64,000 nucleotides of DNA from Bacteroidales bacterium (GTDB lineage: Bacteria > Bacteroidota > Bacteroidia > Bacteroidales > ML635J-15), in NCBI GenBank assembly GCA_017551515.1, contig JAFZLK010000022.1, positions 1 to 64,000 on the forward strand, in the 5' to 3' direction. Position 1 is the stretch's first letter. Every line of letters begins with the position of its first letter. The notes below the pieces were generated by a model. That model worked only from the letters and a program-made list of their open reading frames with translations. It had not been told where the DNA came from and ran no database searches. The translations under genes were made by a program, and so were the position numbers. Of the stretch, positions 35,613-45,397 are shown piece after piece.

Positions 35613-35620
35613 CAAAGATA
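35613..35620 (-). promoter_or_regulatory. -7 box for the glycopolymer operon
   Basis: Minus-strand TATCTTTG, 30 bases before the HAD phosphatase start codon; probably drives the genes down to 30127. Confidence 0.4.
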
Positions 35621-35673
35621 ATAAATATTTCATCACAACTTTTAACCTTTGGATGTTTATTTTTCTTCTATCT

Positions 35674-36372
35674 TCAAACAAGTATCTCCATAATCCTCAA
35701 GTCTTTCTTATATGTAACCTTGATGTTGGAATCGTCACCATCCACAATGAATATCTTTTCTTCGGGAAGATAACGGACAACAACTCCACAATCATCTGTT
35801 GCGACAAAATTGGAATCATCAAGAGCGAGATTATATGCTTTTGCAATAGTTTCGTAACGGAATCCTTGCGGGGTCTGCTGGCAACGAAGCATCGAACGCT
35901 TGGGAATACAACCGATAAATTGTCCCGATTCGTCAACTACCACAATAGTGTCAGTTGACGGTACGGAAACCGCCACCGCATTATAAATTTTCAAAGCTTC
36001 GACCACATCGGCAATAATTCTCTGAGAAACCAACGGGCGAACCGCATCATGGAATATCAAGTTGCAATCCACTCCTTCGTATGCTTTTATTGCAGAAAGA
36101 CTTGAATCGGAACGTTCTGCTCCTCCATCAAGGATTTTTTTCACCTTTGTCCACGAATTTCGTGCGACAATCTTGTTCATTTCAGCAACAAAATCCTTGT
36201 TCACGACAACTGAAATTTCATCAATGCCATCGCATTTTTCAAAAGCATCAATGGAATATTCGATTATCGCACGTCCATTCACCTCGATGAACTGTTTTGG
36301 CAAGTCGCCACCGATACGACGACCGCTACCTCCAGCCAATACAACAGCAATATTTTGTCTTTCTTTATCCAT
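35674..36372 (-). CDS. IspD/TarI-type cytidylyltransferase
   Basis: 232 residues. CTP-binding loop VLAGGSGRRIGGDLPKQF, then IIEYSI, FHDAVRPLVS, QTPQGFRYETI and TDDCGVVVRYL, all standard for the 2-C-methyl-D-erythritol 4-phosphate cytidylyltransferase family. IspD would serve the MEP pathway, and dxr is present at 57.8 kb; but the position beside a TagF-like enzyme also fits TarI (ribitol-5-phosphate cytidylyltransferase). Sequence alone does not separate them by eye. A second IspD elsewhere in the genome would favour TarI. Confidence 0.85.
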   Translation of the reverse strand: MDKERQNIAVVLAGGSGRRIGGDLPKQFIEVNGRAIIEYSIDAFEKCDGIDEISVVVNKDFVAEMNKIVARNSWTKVKKILDGGAERSDSSLSAIKAYEGVDCNLIFHDAVRPLVSQRIIADVVEALKIYNAVAVSVPSTDTIVVVDESGQFIGCIPKRSMLRCQQTPQGFRYETIAKAYNLALDDSNFVATDDCGVVVRYLPEEKIFIVDGDDSNIKVTYKKDLRIMEILV

Positions 36373-36434
36373 TTTCTAACGCAAAAATAATATTTCTCAA
36401 TCAAAAAAAATCGCGAGTTGCCAATAATTTTCAT

Positions 36435-36442
36435 TAACTTTG
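36435..36442 (+). promoter_or_regulatory. -7 box for 36464 gene
   Basis: TAACTTTG, 22 bases before the start codon at 36464. Confidence 0.4.
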
Positions 36443-36463
36443 CAGCATATAATTTGAAACAGC

Positions 36464-36970
36464 ATGAAAATTTCGATTTTTTACACATTGATAGCAGTCG
36501 TAATTGTTGTTATGCTTGGCGTTTGCATGTCATTCTGCTGCAGTGGTGACGGACTAAAAGGCGAAGACCTTACATTTTATCAATACCATGTCGGGAACGG
36601 CTATTCTGGACAATCTACCGATTATAGCATCTACGAAAAGGACGGTGTTGTTACAGCAAGCATAAAAGAATGCAACTTCCTGATGATGAGAGAAGATGAT
36701 TCAATTCCATGTAATGAATATGCCATAAGCGATGTGCCACGTGAAAAACTTATAGAGATAGGCAAATTGCTCGTTGATGCCAAAATACAAAAATGGGAAC
36801 GCGATTACTATGCCACCGATGTCTTCGATGGTGACAACTGGTCGGTATCGGTTAGGTTCGGCGACAAAAGTTTCGATTCCCACGGCTACATGAAATGGCC
36901 AAAGGATGCCCCATTTCATGAGATAAACAGAATTATCGGCGAACTTTGCATGCCCAAGGAGGAAAGATGA
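36464..36970 (+). CDS. Hypothetical lipoprotein
   Basis: 168 residues. N-terminal hydrophobic segment ending MSFCCSGDG, so Cys25 or Cys26 may be lipidated, although the box is not ideal. The rest looks like an alternating beta/alpha domain (DGVVTASIKECNFLMMREDD, YATDVFDGDNWSVSVRFGDKS). No family recognised. Its stop overlaps the next gene's ATG (ATGA), so the two exported proteins are coupled. Confidence 0.65.
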   Translation: MKISIFYTLIAVVIVVMLGVCMSFCCSGDGLKGEDLTFYQYHVGNGYSGQSTDYSIYEKDGVVTASIKECNFLMMREDDSIPCNEYAISDVPREKLIEIGKLLVDAKIQKWERDYYATDVFDGDNWSVSVRFGDKSFDSHGYMKWPKDAPFHEINRIIGELCMPKEER

Positions 36971-37554
36971 AAAAGTTGGTGCTTATTTTTATAACTACTA
37001 TCGCTTTTGCTTCAATAAAGGCACAAAGCTCACACAATGCCGATGAACAGTTCTACTCCCAGCACTATGACGAGATTTTGAATCTTTTCAACGAAGAATG
37101 TCCCGTGCTTGAATATAGCGACGACAAAAATATGACATTCGAATACGGACTTATCGACCTCGATGGTGATGGCATAAATGAACTATGGGTAAGAGAAACC
37201 ACCGGTGAAAACGAAGCATTCTTCTGCCGAGGCAACGGCAAACTCGAAATAATTGCCACCACATGGTTCAAGTCGTTTGCATCGGTAAGCGGGAATGTGC
37301 TGTGCGCTGAGGGACCAGCGGGAACTGGCGCATTCTTCTCGACATATTATGTCATAGAAAACAGCACGATAGCGCATCATGCTTCCGACTTGCAACAGTG
37401 CAACTTGAATTCCAAAATAAGCCATGAATGTGAATACGACGGCAACGAAGTATCGTGGAAATGGTTCAAGAAATTCAAGGCTACGTTTGCCCAAAAATTT
37501 GTTGCACCCGAGAACAACGACTGGCAACCGTTGGACAAGCTTAGGAATAATTAA
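36967..37554 (+). CDS. Hypothetical exported protein with an EF-hand-like loop
   Basis: 195 residues from the ATG at 36967 with a cleavable signal peptide (MKKLVLIFITTIAFASIKAQ). A calcium-loop-like segment IDLDGDGINELWV lies near residue 62, of the kind found in FG-GAP/VCBS-like exported proteins. It contains two cysteines. Function unknown. Start chosen because it overlaps the stop of the preceding lipoprotein by 4 bases and gives the signal peptide; the frame upstream (MHAQGGK) has none. Confidence 0.65.
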   Translation: MKKLVLIFITTIAFASIKAQSSHNADEQFYSQHYDEILNLFNEECPVLEYSDDKNMTFEYGLIDLDGDGINELWVRETTGENEAFFCRGNGKLEIIATTWFKSFASVSGNVLCAEGPAGTGAFFSTYYVIENSTIAHHASDLQQCNLNSKISHECEYDGNEVSWKWFKKFKATFAQKFVAPENNDWQPLDKLRNN

Positions 37555-37608
37555 ATCAGCGTGCGACTTGCAAACTGACAAGCATTTTCCCTTGATAACA
37601 AGATTGCT

Positions 37609-39564
37609 CTATTCTACACTTACAACCTTAAATTCTGTACGACGGTTCTGCGCACGGCCTTCCTCGGTATCGTTGGTGGCAACTGGAACCGAAAAATCAT
37701 ATCCACTGTACGACAGGCGTTCCTTTGCAATGCCCTGCGAAACAAGGTAGTTGTAAACCGACTTAGCACGATTTTCTGAAAGTGTCTTGTTGTATGCCTT
37801 TGTGCCTACATTGTCGGTGTGACCGCCGATTTCTATCTTCATCTTCGGGTTTGCGTTCATGTATTCCACAACCTTGCCAAGTTCGGTGTACGAATCGGGT
37901 AGCAAGTCGTAGCTGTCGGTCTTGAAGAAAATGTTTTTCAAAACTACCGTCACGCCCTTTTCTATCGGTTGTAGCGGAATGTTCATGATGTACGGTTCCT
38001 CTGGATGTTCAAGGTTGGTGAGCGAAAAGTTTTCGGAGTAGAAAAGGTATCCCTCGCGCGATACATTAAAGGCGTAGTCCTTGTCGATTGGCAGACAAAC
38101 CATATACTCGCCAGTGTTTTCCTGAGAATACATATCAACCATCTTTTCTCCGCTCTCGATGTCAAGCATTTCGCATTTTGCCTTTAGCCTTTCGTTGGTC
38201 TTCGAATCGTAAATGTAACCTTTTACGTATGTGACAGTCACTGGTTTAACCTCTGGCGGAAGTTCAAATCCATAAATATCCAAGTCGCGCTTTGTGCCCG
38301 ATGACGAAAACATGGCAAGGTCGCCTTTTGCGTTAACAATAAGGCTCCTTTCTTCGCCAAGTGTATTTATCGGATATCCAAGATTTTTCGGTTTTGACCA
38401 AGTTTTGCCTTCGTCCTCTGTTTTTGATACGAACAAGTCGTAGCTACCAAGTCCGGGATGTCCCTTTGAGGCAAAATACAAGGTCTTACAGTCTGGATGT
38501 ATGAACGGGGAAATATCCTCGTAAGGTGTATTCACTTTTCCGCCAAGGTTTTCTGCAGGCTTCAATGCATTGCCCTTGCTGTCTATTTGTACGCGCCAGA
38601 TGTCAGTCTTGCCGAATCCGCCCGAGCGAGACGATGAGAAATACAAATATTTTCCATCGGATGACAGCGATGGGTTACTCTCCCAGAATTCAGTATTCAC
38701 CGAACGCATATTCTGCGGTTGCGACCATTGCTTGCCTTCCCAGAACATTATGTACAAGTCACAGCTTCCTTTGCCATCGGGACGGTTGCAAGCCGTTATT
38801 ACACAAGTTTTTCCATCAGCTGAAATACATTGTGCGCCTTCGTTGAGTTCGGTATTGATTCTTCCGGGAAGCGGTGCGCCCGAATCGTATTTGCCAGTCT
38901 GCGGATTGCGATAGGCGTAGAATAAATCCTCGTTCATATTTGACTGGTTTCTCGATGGATTGTTCTTATTCAAAGGGATTTGTCTTGTGAACACAAGTAT
39001 TTCTTCGTCTGCCGAAAGTGATGGCCAGTATTCATCCCATTCCGTATTTATTCTGCCAACGCTATGTGGTTTGAAATTCACAGGATTACGCACTGCACTA
39101 TCCGAAAAAGTTATGAATTCGCGCAGACGGTCGGTGTCATATTTCTTGTAAACTTTCAAATCGGCATTTTCATAAAAGAAGTCGATGTACTTTTTGGCGG
39201 AAGCATATTCGCCGATGCCGTAGTTGTGCATTGCAAGCTTGAGCGTTATGCCGTAGTCGAAATGCGGGTCAAGGTCAACAACCTTCTCATAGAACTTTAT
39301 GGAAGTTTTGATGTCGCCAAGAAAATCATAGATTTCAGCCTTAAGCATATAAGGTTCAATGAACATTGAATCCTTGGCGATGGCGTTGTCGGCTTCCTGC
39401 AAGGCGAATTTTATAGTCTGGTCGGTTTTGCCATTCTGGTAATATGATACAGCTTTTTCAAAACACTTTATAGCCGCTTTCGACTTCGTGTGGTATTCCT
39501 CGTTCTGCGAAAATGCAAGTCCGCACAAGACCGAAAATGCCAATATGAACAATATTTTTTTCAT
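37609..39564 (-). CDS. PorE-like OmpA-family protein (TPR, PD40 propeller, CRD, OmpA)
   Basis: 651 residues with signal peptide (ends ~GLAFSQ). Domains in order: TPR-like helices (~25-140); WD40/PD40 beta-propeller repeats (~180-430, e.g. WPSLSADEEILVFTR, SNPSLSSDGKYLYFSS, ISPFIHPDCKTLYFAS); a carboxypeptidase-regulatory-like domain (~445-530); and an OmpA domain (~540-651) with IEIGGHTDNVG and LSENRAKSVYNYL that binds peptidoglycan. Porphyromonas gingivalis PorE, a type IX secretion component, has this architecture; no T9SS cargo was seen in this window, so a general envelope-anchoring role is equally possible. Confidence 0.87.
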   Translation of the reverse strand: MKKILFILAFSVLCGLAFSQNEEYHTKSKAAIKCFEKAVSYYQNGKTDQTIKFALQEADNAIAKDSMFIEPYMLKAEIYDFLGDIKTSIKFYEKVVDLDPHFDYGITLKLAMHNYGIGEYASAKKYIDFFYENADLKVYKKYDTDRLREFITFSDSAVRNPVNFKPHSVGRINTEWDEYWPSLSADEEILVFTRQIPLNKNNPSRNQSNMNEDLFYAYRNPQTGKYDSGAPLPGRINTELNEGAQCISADGKTCVITACNRPDGKGSCDLYIMFWEGKQWSQPQNMRSVNTEFWESNPSLSSDGKYLYFSSSRSGGFGKTDIWRVQIDSKGNALKPAENLGGKVNTPYEDISPFIHPDCKTLYFASKGHPGLGSYDLFVSKTEDEGKTWSKPKNLGYPINTLGEERSLIVNAKGDLAMFSSSGTKRDLDIYGFELPPEVKPVTVTYVKGYIYDSKTNERLKAKCEMLDIESGEKMVDMYSQENTGEYMVCLPIDKDYAFNVSREGYLFYSENFSLTNLEHPEEPYIMNIPLQPIEKGVTVVLKNIFFKTDSYDLLPDSYTELGKVVEYMNANPKMKIEIGGHTDNVGTKAYNKTLSENRAKSVYNYLVSQGIAKERLSYSGYDFSVPVATNDTEEGRAQNRRTEFKVVSVE

Positions 39565-39578
39565 ACTAATACAATAAC

Positions 39579-39607
39579 AAAAAACAAGCCGAGAAAATCC
39601 CGACTTG
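39579..39607 (-). terminator. rho gene terminator
   Basis: On the minus strand CAAGTCGGGA and TCTCGGCTTG pair (two G-U) around ATTT and are followed by TTTTTT. About 28 bases past the rho stop codon. Confidence 0.8.
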
Positions 39608-39634
39608 CAAATATAATAACTTTTATGGAACTAA

Positions 39635-41548
39635 TTACAAACCTTTGTCCATCGTCAAGAGGAACTCTTCGTTGCTTGCAACCTGTGGCAGACGGGTACG
39701 GATGAATTCCATTGCTTCTACCGAATTCATGTCGGCAAGGAACTCGCGCATTACCCACAGACGGTTTACAAGGTCCGGATTTACAAGCAAATCCTCGCGA
39801 CGAGTACTCGATGCGGTAACATCGACAGCAGGGTAAATTCTGCGGTTCGACAACTTGCGGTCGAGCTGAAGCTCCATGTTGCCCGTACCCTTGAATTCCT
39901 CGAAAATCACATCGTCCATCTTTGAACCGGTTTCGGTAAGTGCTGTAGCAAGGATAGTGAGCGAACCGCCATTTTCGATGTTACGGGCAGCACCGAAGAA
40001 GCGTTTTGGCTTGTGCAATGCGTTGGAATCAACACCACCCGACAAAACTCTACCCGATGCAGGTGCAACTGTGTTATATGCACGAGCAAGACGGGTTATG
40101 GAGTCGAGAAGAATCACAACATCGTGACCGCATTCTACCATACGCTTTGCCTTTTCAAGCACAATGCTTGCAACCTTTACATGGTGGTCTGCTGGCTCGT
40201 CGAAAGTTGATGCAATGACCTCGGCACGAACATCACGAGCCATGTCGGTAACTTCCTCCGGACGCTCATCGATAAGCAATATTATAAGGTAAACCTCTGG
40301 ATGATTGTCGGCTATTGCGTTTGCTATTTCCTTAAGCAACACTGTCTTACCAGTCTTTGGCTGAGCGACTATCAAACCACGCTGACCTTTTCCGATTGGC
40401 GTGAACAAATCTACAACTCGGGTCGAAAGGTTTGCATGTCCCTTGCCTGTGATGTTGAACTTTTCGGTTGGGAACAATGGCGTCAGATGGTCGAAAGGAA
40501 TCCTGTCGCGGACAAGCATCGGGTCAAGTCCGTTAATCTTTATGACCTTTGTCAACGGGAAATACTTTTCGCCTTCCTTTGGAGGCCTTACCGTTCCTTC
40601 GATAGTATCACCGGTCTTTAGTCCGAACAATTTTATCTGCGACTGCGAAACATAAACATCATCGGGAGAATTCAAGTAATAATAATCCGATGAGCGCAGG
40701 AATCCGTAATTTTCGGGCATAATTTCAAGTACGCCGGTAACGGTAACTATTCCTGAGAAATCGTAGTTTGGCTTTTGCTCTTCAACATTATGATTCTGCT
40801 GGGCATTTTGTTGCTGGCGGTCCATGTCAAACGACAATTGTTGAGCTTTTTGCTGCTGGTCGTTTCTGCCGTTGTCGTTGCGCGGAGCACCATTATTGTT
40901 GCGTTGCTGGTCGTTGCGCTGCTGATATTGCTTCCTGAAATCTTGGCGTGGTTGCTGATTCCTGTCGTTTTCGTTGCGATTGTCGTTTTGCTGTTGTGGC
41001 GTAAATGTTTCTACTCTTGGAGTAGCAGGCTCATTTTCTGAAAATCTTGCAACAGGTTCTGCAGCTATTTGAGTTTTCTGATTTTCCTGATTGTTGAATA
41101 CTAATTTTGCAGCAGAACCATTCTCATCCAGATGCGTAGTCATAATCGGTGACTGGATCCTTGCTCTGCGCTGACGCCTTCTTGGTTCAGATGAATATTC
41201 GTCAGTTGCAATAGGTTCTTCCTGACTTTCTGCAAGAAATTCGCTTGCACTCTCTACTGCGCTCGAAATCCGTGGCGGACGACCGCGTCTCGGTCTTTGT
41301 TCATTATTTTCTATACTATGATTATGCTTGATATTGACATCTTTCAGCGGAGCCATAATATCGGTAACGCCAACCAACGAATCGTCATCATCATCGTCAT
41401 CTTCACCGAAATCCGGGTCTTCCGTATCCTGTATCCTTCTAATCAAATCTTGTTTTCTAAACGCTTCCACTCTCTTGATACCCAAACCTTTGGCATATTC
41501 TCTCAATTCGGGTAGCAACATATCGTTCAACTCTGAATAACTTTTCAT
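39635..41548 (-). CDS. rho: Transcription termination factor Rho (with Bacteroidetes insert)
   Basis: 637 residues, longer than the E. coli 419. N-terminal SAP-like domain (~1-45, [25 protein letters not shown]), then ~200 residues of low complexity rich in Asp, Arg, Asn and Gln (e.g. [29 protein letters not shown]), then the cold-shock RNA-binding domain (~265-335) and the RecA-like helicase: Walker A QPKTGKT near 397, [14 protein letters not shown], and SGGVDSNAL. The disordered insert is characteristic of this phylum and may promote phase separation or RNA binding. Single gene with a long 5' leader. Confidence 0.97.
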   Translation of the reverse strand: MKSYSELNDMLLPELREYAKGLGIKRVEAFRKQDLIRRIQDTEDPDFGEDDDDDDDSLVGVTDIMAPLKDVNIKHNHSIENNEQRPRRGRPPRISSAVESASEFLAESQEEPIATDEYSSEPRRRQRRARIQSPIMTTHLDENGSAAKLVFNNQENQKTQIAAEPVARFSENEPATPRVETFTPQQQNDNRNENDRNQQPRQDFRKQYQQRNDQQRNNNGAPRNDNGRNDQQQKAQQLSFDMDRQQQNAQQNHNVEEQKPNYDFSGIVTVTGVLEIMPENYGFLRSSDYYYLNSPDDVYVSQSQIKLFGLKTGDTIEGTVRPPKEGEKYFPLTKVIKINGLDPMLVRDRIPFDHLTPLFPTEKFNITGKGHANLSTRVVDLFTPIGKGQRGLIVAQPKTGKTVLLKEIANAIADNHPEVYLIILLIDERPEEVTDMARDVRAEVIASTFDEPADHHVKVASIVLEKAKRMVECGHDVVILLDSITRLARAYNTVAPASGRVLSGGVDSNALHKPKRFFGAARNIENGGSLTILATALTETGSKMDDVIFEEFKGTGNMELQLDRKLSNRRIYPAVDVTASSTRREDLLVNPDLVNRLWVMREFLADMNSVEAMEFIRTRLPQVASNEEFLLTMDKGL

Positions 41549-41917
41549 TTTAAAGTTAGTTACAAAATATTTTAATTAAAATTTGTGAAATCAAATAATA
41601 TCATTTATCAAAGCTACCAATTCCAACACCTTACAAGCGGTCAAACAGATATTTCTTTTGTGATTTTTAATCTTCAGAAATGAATTGATACCTTATCAAA
41701 TCAATTGCAGTGCAAAGATATATCTTTTTGCGTAGATACAAGCAATTCGGATAGATTTTTTTCCACAGGAACAATTTGCGTTAAAACACTATGGCGCAAA
41801 GTCTTATCCTTTTTATCAACATGGCAATTCCTACAATGAAAAACTTTGCAGGTCGCGTCGCCTCTGAGTTTTACGGCAAAATTCAAGCTATAGCGCCTGA
41901 ATTTGCCACTTGCTTTA
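41549..41917. other. rho leader / spacer
   Basis: About 370 bases between pheT and rho. A -7 box TATCTTTG on the minus strand at 41713-41720 would give a ~155-base rho leader; rho is often autoregulated through its leader, but I see no clear structure that proves it. Nothing else recognised. Confidence 0.4.
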
Positions 41918-44350
41918 CTATCTTACCTTTGCACCAAGTTCCTTCTCGTAGAACATTATCAGCTTCTGCATTATCTTGTCGATCTGCTTGTCGGTCATTG
42001 TCTTTTCAGTATCCTCAAGCTCGAAGCTCAAAGCGTAGGAAATCTTGCCTGGCTCAAGGTTCTTGCCTTCGTAAACATCGAACAGTCCGACTTCAACAAT
42101 GTGCTTAGGTTCGGTGCGTCTTGCGACTTCCTCGAGTTGTGCATAGGTCACCGATTTGTCAATAAGCAATGCAAGGTCGCGGCGAACGCGCGGGAACTTC
42201 GATATTGGCTGATACTCAATCTTGTGTGTCTTGGCGAACTTCAAAAGCACATCCCAGTTGATTTCTGCATAGAAAACATCCTGGTCTATGTCCATTTTCT
42301 TCAGCAAGTTCTTCGATACAACTGCAATGCGAGCAACTTCCTTGTCCTTCAGCTTGAACGACTGGAAAGTGCTGAACTTTTCGTCTGATGAAACCTCGAA
42401 CTTCAAAGCCGACATGTCAATGCCGATTTTCTTCAGCACTGCAGCCACGCCTGACTTCAGCATGAAGTAGTCGGTTGGATTGTCCTTAAGGTTCCAGCTC
42501 AGCGGATTGCGCTTTCCTGTAATCCACATTCCGAGATACTGAGTTTCGCTGTATGCGGTAATGTCCGAAACCTGCTTTTCTGCATTATAATAATAGGTGC
42601 GACCAAACTCGAAGAACTTCAAGTCGCCATTGCGATAGTTGAGATTTGCCTTGATGCTGTTCAATCCACCATAAAGCAACGATGGACGCATAACATTCAA
42701 ATCACGGCTCAACGGATTGTAAATCTTTACTATGCGGTTTGCGTATTCGCTGTTTTCAGCAATGTCGTCAGCAGAAATCATCGAAAGACACATAATTTCG
42801 GTGTAGCCAATACCTGTGAGCACATCTGAAACAAGATTCATCATCTTCTGCGGTTCCGGCTTTTCAGGATAGTTGATGCTGAACGAAATATGATTCGGAA
42901 CCTCTATGTTGTTGTATCCGTAAATTCTCATAATATCCTCAACCACATCAGCTTCGCCTGTGACATCCACCCTGTAGGTTGGGATTTCAAGTTTCAAATC
43001 ACGACCTTTGTCCTCCAAAATCTTCATATCGAGCAAGCCGATGATTTCGCGAACGCGGTCTTCGGGGATTTCCTTGCCGATAAGTGCGTTGCCACGGTCA
43101 ATGTTGTAATCAACGATTGCCGGTTCTATTGGATTTGGATAAACATCAACAATTTCCGATGCGATACGACCGCAGCCCATTTCAACAATCAGGCTTGCAG
43201 CACGGCGCAAAGCGTAAGGCACCATGTTGATGTCAACTCCGCGCTCGAAATGGAACGAAGCATCGGTCTTAAGTCCGTGAAACTTCGATGTCTTGCGGAT
43301 TGAAACCGGGCTGAAATATGCAGCCTCGATGAAAACATTCTTTGTTTCGTTTGAGATTCCCGACTTTTCGCCACCGAACACGCCACCTATGCACATCGGC
43401 TCTTCGGCGTTGCAAATCATAAGGTCGTTTGCAGACAACTTGCGCTCAACGCCATCGAGAGTAACGAAAGGTGTTCCTTCTGCAACATTCTTCACGATAA
43501 TCTGCTTGCCAGTAATCTTGTCGGCATCAAATGTATGAAGCGGATTTCCAGTTTCGTATAACACGAAATTGCTGACATCCACGATGTTGTTTATTGGATT
43601 CAAGCCGACCGATTTAAGACGGTTTTTCAGCCATTCTGGCGATTCCTGCACCTTCACATCGGTAAGGCAGATGCCCATATAACGGCGACAAGCATCGGTA
43701 TTTTCGATTTTTACATCGATTTTTATCTCATTTTTCGAATTTTCGGTGATTTCAGCCTTTGGAATGTTGTATTTTATTCCCTTCACGGCTGCCACATCGC
43801 GGGCTGCGCCAATGTGCGAAGCACCATCTATGCGGTTTGGTGTGATGTCGATTTCGATAGCGGTATCGTTTTCAACATTGAAATATTCTGCTGCAGGCGT
43901 ACCCACCTTTGCATCTGCTGGCAGAACCATTATTCCGTCGTGCGAAGTGCCGATATTCATTTCGTCCTCTGCGCAAATCATACCTTCCGATGGTTCACCG
44001 CGAAGTTTCGACTTCTTGATTTCGAACACGCCGTCCTTTGAGTAAATCTTGGTGCCGATAGTAGCGACAACAACTTTTTGTCCCGCTGCCACATTTGGCG
44101 CACCGCACACGATATGCAAAGGTTCGTCACCGCCGACATTTACTGTAGTAACATGCAGATGGTCAGAATTTGGATGAGCCTCGCAGGTGAGTACTTCACC
44201 GATTACGAAACCTTTCAGTCCGCCAATTACAGACGAAACTTCTTCAGTTCCATCAACTTCGAGGCCAACGCTTGTTAGTATTGCTGCCAGTTCTTCCGGC
44301 GATTCGTCAAACGACACATAGTTCTTAAGCCAATTGTATGAAATCTTCAT
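41918..44350 (-). CDS. pheT: Phenylalanine--tRNA ligase beta subunit
   Basis: 810 residues, normal length. tRNA-binding OB domain near 40-150 (VIGEVLTCEAHPNSDHLHVTTVNVGG), B3/B4 editing domain (~210-370, DPDTCRRYMG-like NTDACRRYMGICLTDVKV, VEASYFSP-like IEAAYFSPVSIRKTSKFHGLKTDASFHFERG), B5 domain (~405-480) and the C-terminal ferredoxin-like anticodon-binding domain (~715-808, ISKFPRVRRDLALLIDKSV). Preceded by a TATCTTTG -7 box. pheS is not in the window, so the subunits are encoded apart, which is common in this phylum. Confidence 0.97.
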   Translation of the reverse strand: MKISYNWLKNYVSFDESPEELAAILTSVGLEVDGTEEVSSVIGGLKGFVIGEVLTCEAHPNSDHLHVTTVNVGGDEPLHIVCGAPNVAAGQKVVVATIGTKIYSKDGVFEIKKSKLRGEPSEGMICAEDEMNIGTSHDGIMVLPADAKVGTPAAEYFNVENDTAIEIDITPNRIDGASHIGAARDVAAVKGIKYNIPKAEITENSKNEIKIDVKIENTDACRRYMGICLTDVKVQESPEWLKNRLKSVGLNPINNIVDVSNFVLYETGNPLHTFDADKITGKQIIVKNVAEGTPFVTLDGVERKLSANDLMICNAEEPMCIGGVFGGEKSGISNETKNVFIEAAYFSPVSIRKTSKFHGLKTDASFHFERGVDINMVPYALRRAASLIVEMGCGRIASEIVDVYPNPIEPAIVDYNIDRGNALIGKEIPEDRVREIIGLLDMKILEDKGRDLKLEIPTYRVDVTGEADVVEDIMRIYGYNNIEVPNHISFSINYPEKPEPQKMMNLVSDVLTGIGYTEIMCLSMISADDIAENSEYANRIVKIYNPLSRDLNVMRPSLLYGGLNSIKANLNYRNGDLKFFEFGRTYYYNAEKQVSDITAYSETQYLGMWITGKRNPLSWNLKDNPTDYFMLKSGVAAVLKKIGIDMSALKFEVSSDEKFSTFQSFKLKDKEVARIAVVSKNLLKKMDIDQDVFYAEINWDVLLKFAKTHKIEYQPISKFPRVRRDLALLIDKSVTYAQLEEVARRTEPKHIVEVGLFDVYEGKNLEPGKISYALSFELEDTEKTMTDKQIDKIMQKLIMFYEKELGAKVR

Positions 44351-44370
44351 CGTAAATCAATTTTGGGTTG

Positions 44371-44378
44371 CAAAGATA
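44371..44378 (-). promoter_or_regulatory. -7 box for pheT
   Basis: Minus-strand TATCTTTG, 21 bases before the pheT ATG at 44350. Confidence 0.45.
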
Positions 44379-44476
44379 CAATATTATTTACGATTTTGGA
44401 TTTACGATTTTGGATTTTTTAATAGAGAGGTTAGTGACGAACTAGAAAGAATTTCTTTCGAGTTGCCTCTGCATTG

Positions 44477-45006
44477 TCAATCTGTTATCACTTCCCAGAA
44501 ACCGCCCTTGTCCGGACCAACACGACGGATATATTTATCTCGCATTACATTAATGTTACTACCAACAGCAGTATAGCTTAAACCTAAAACAGTAGCAATT
44601 TCCGACTTTGATATATACGGGTCACGGGTCTTCTAACATCAATTTTAATATTGACATTCTGTTTTCTGTCAACTTAACACCACTTGACTTCGATTTTTCT
44701 ATAATGCTACCTATCAATTCAGCACGATTTTCTGGTAATTTTTCTGGTAACTTTTCTGTCACCTTACTTTTCCCATTATTTGACTTAGTTGTCGAAACGC
44801 CCAATACATCTACTTTATTGTCAGTTGTTTCTGTTCGGTTTCTGTTCGGTTTCTGCTACTTTCTGTTCGGTTTCTGTCACCTTGGGCACTGTTATTTTCA
44901 AGATGAAATCATCTGTATGGTACTTGGGTTCTTTGACGCCATTGGCTATCAGCTCCCGACACATACGGTCAACACCTTCGCCGTACTCTTTCAATGCATT
45001 AGTCAT
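44477..45006 (-). pseudogene. Broken AlbA_2-type ATP-binding regulator (C-terminal half, two frameshifts)
   Basis: Three pieces in different frames add up to one protein end: ALKEYGEGVDRMCRELIANGVKEP (45006-44824), then ENRMSILKLMLEDP (to 44625), then DPYISKSEIATVLGLSYTAVG...FWEVITD (stop 44477-44479), the last a winged helix. Family: putative DNA-binding AlbA_2/HATPase regulators. The first break lies in an 11-bp tandem repeat (TTTCTGTTCGG, 44828-44880); adding one repeat would restore the frame. The second is a tandem duplication of GACCCGT (44617-44632); removing one copy restores DPYISK. The N-terminal ~300 residues are missing, so the gene is probably dead. Overlaps mutT by 8 bases. Confidence 0.75.
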
Positions 45007-45397
45007 TTTTCAAAAACATATGAAGTTTTTCAAGGATAATTTTATCAGCTGGCAACCAATTTACATTGTATAATTCATCTTTTGATAACCATTTTGCTGC
45101 TTCATGTTCTTTCAAAATAAGACTCCCACTTTCAACACGACATAAAAAGCAATGCATTGTAAGATGAAATTTAGGATAATCCCATTCTACAGTATCAATA
45201 AATCTTTCAACAACAATTTTTGTATCCAATTCTTCCAAAATCTCACGTTTAAGAGCTTCTTCTGGAGTTTCTCCAACTTCAATTTTTCCGCCAGGAAATT
45301 CCCAATAGTCTTTCCAATCTCCGTAACCACGTTGAGTTGCGAAAATACAACCATCGGAATCGTGGATTATGGCTGCTGCAACTTCGATTTTTTTCAT
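44999..45397 (-). CDS. Nudix hydrolase, MutT-like (8-oxo-dGTP diphosphatase type)
   Basis: 132 residues. The Nudix box is intact at 37-59: Gly37, then Glu43 and REILEEL (51-57). N-terminal VAAAIIHDSDGCIFATQRGYG and the C-terminal HEAAKWLSKDELYNVNWLPAD are typical of MutT. Hydrolyses oxidised or other NTPs to monophosphates. Coupled to the upstream DUF2075 gene by a 4-base overlap, so it may belong to that accessory operon rather than serve general mutation avoidance. Confidence 0.9.
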   Translation of the reverse strand: MKKIEVAAAIIHDSDGCIFATQRGYGDWKDYWEFPGGKIEVGETPEEALKREILEELDTKIVVERFIDTVEWDYPKFHLTMHCFLCRVESGSLILKEHEAAKWLSKDELYNVNWLPADKIILEKLHMFLKND

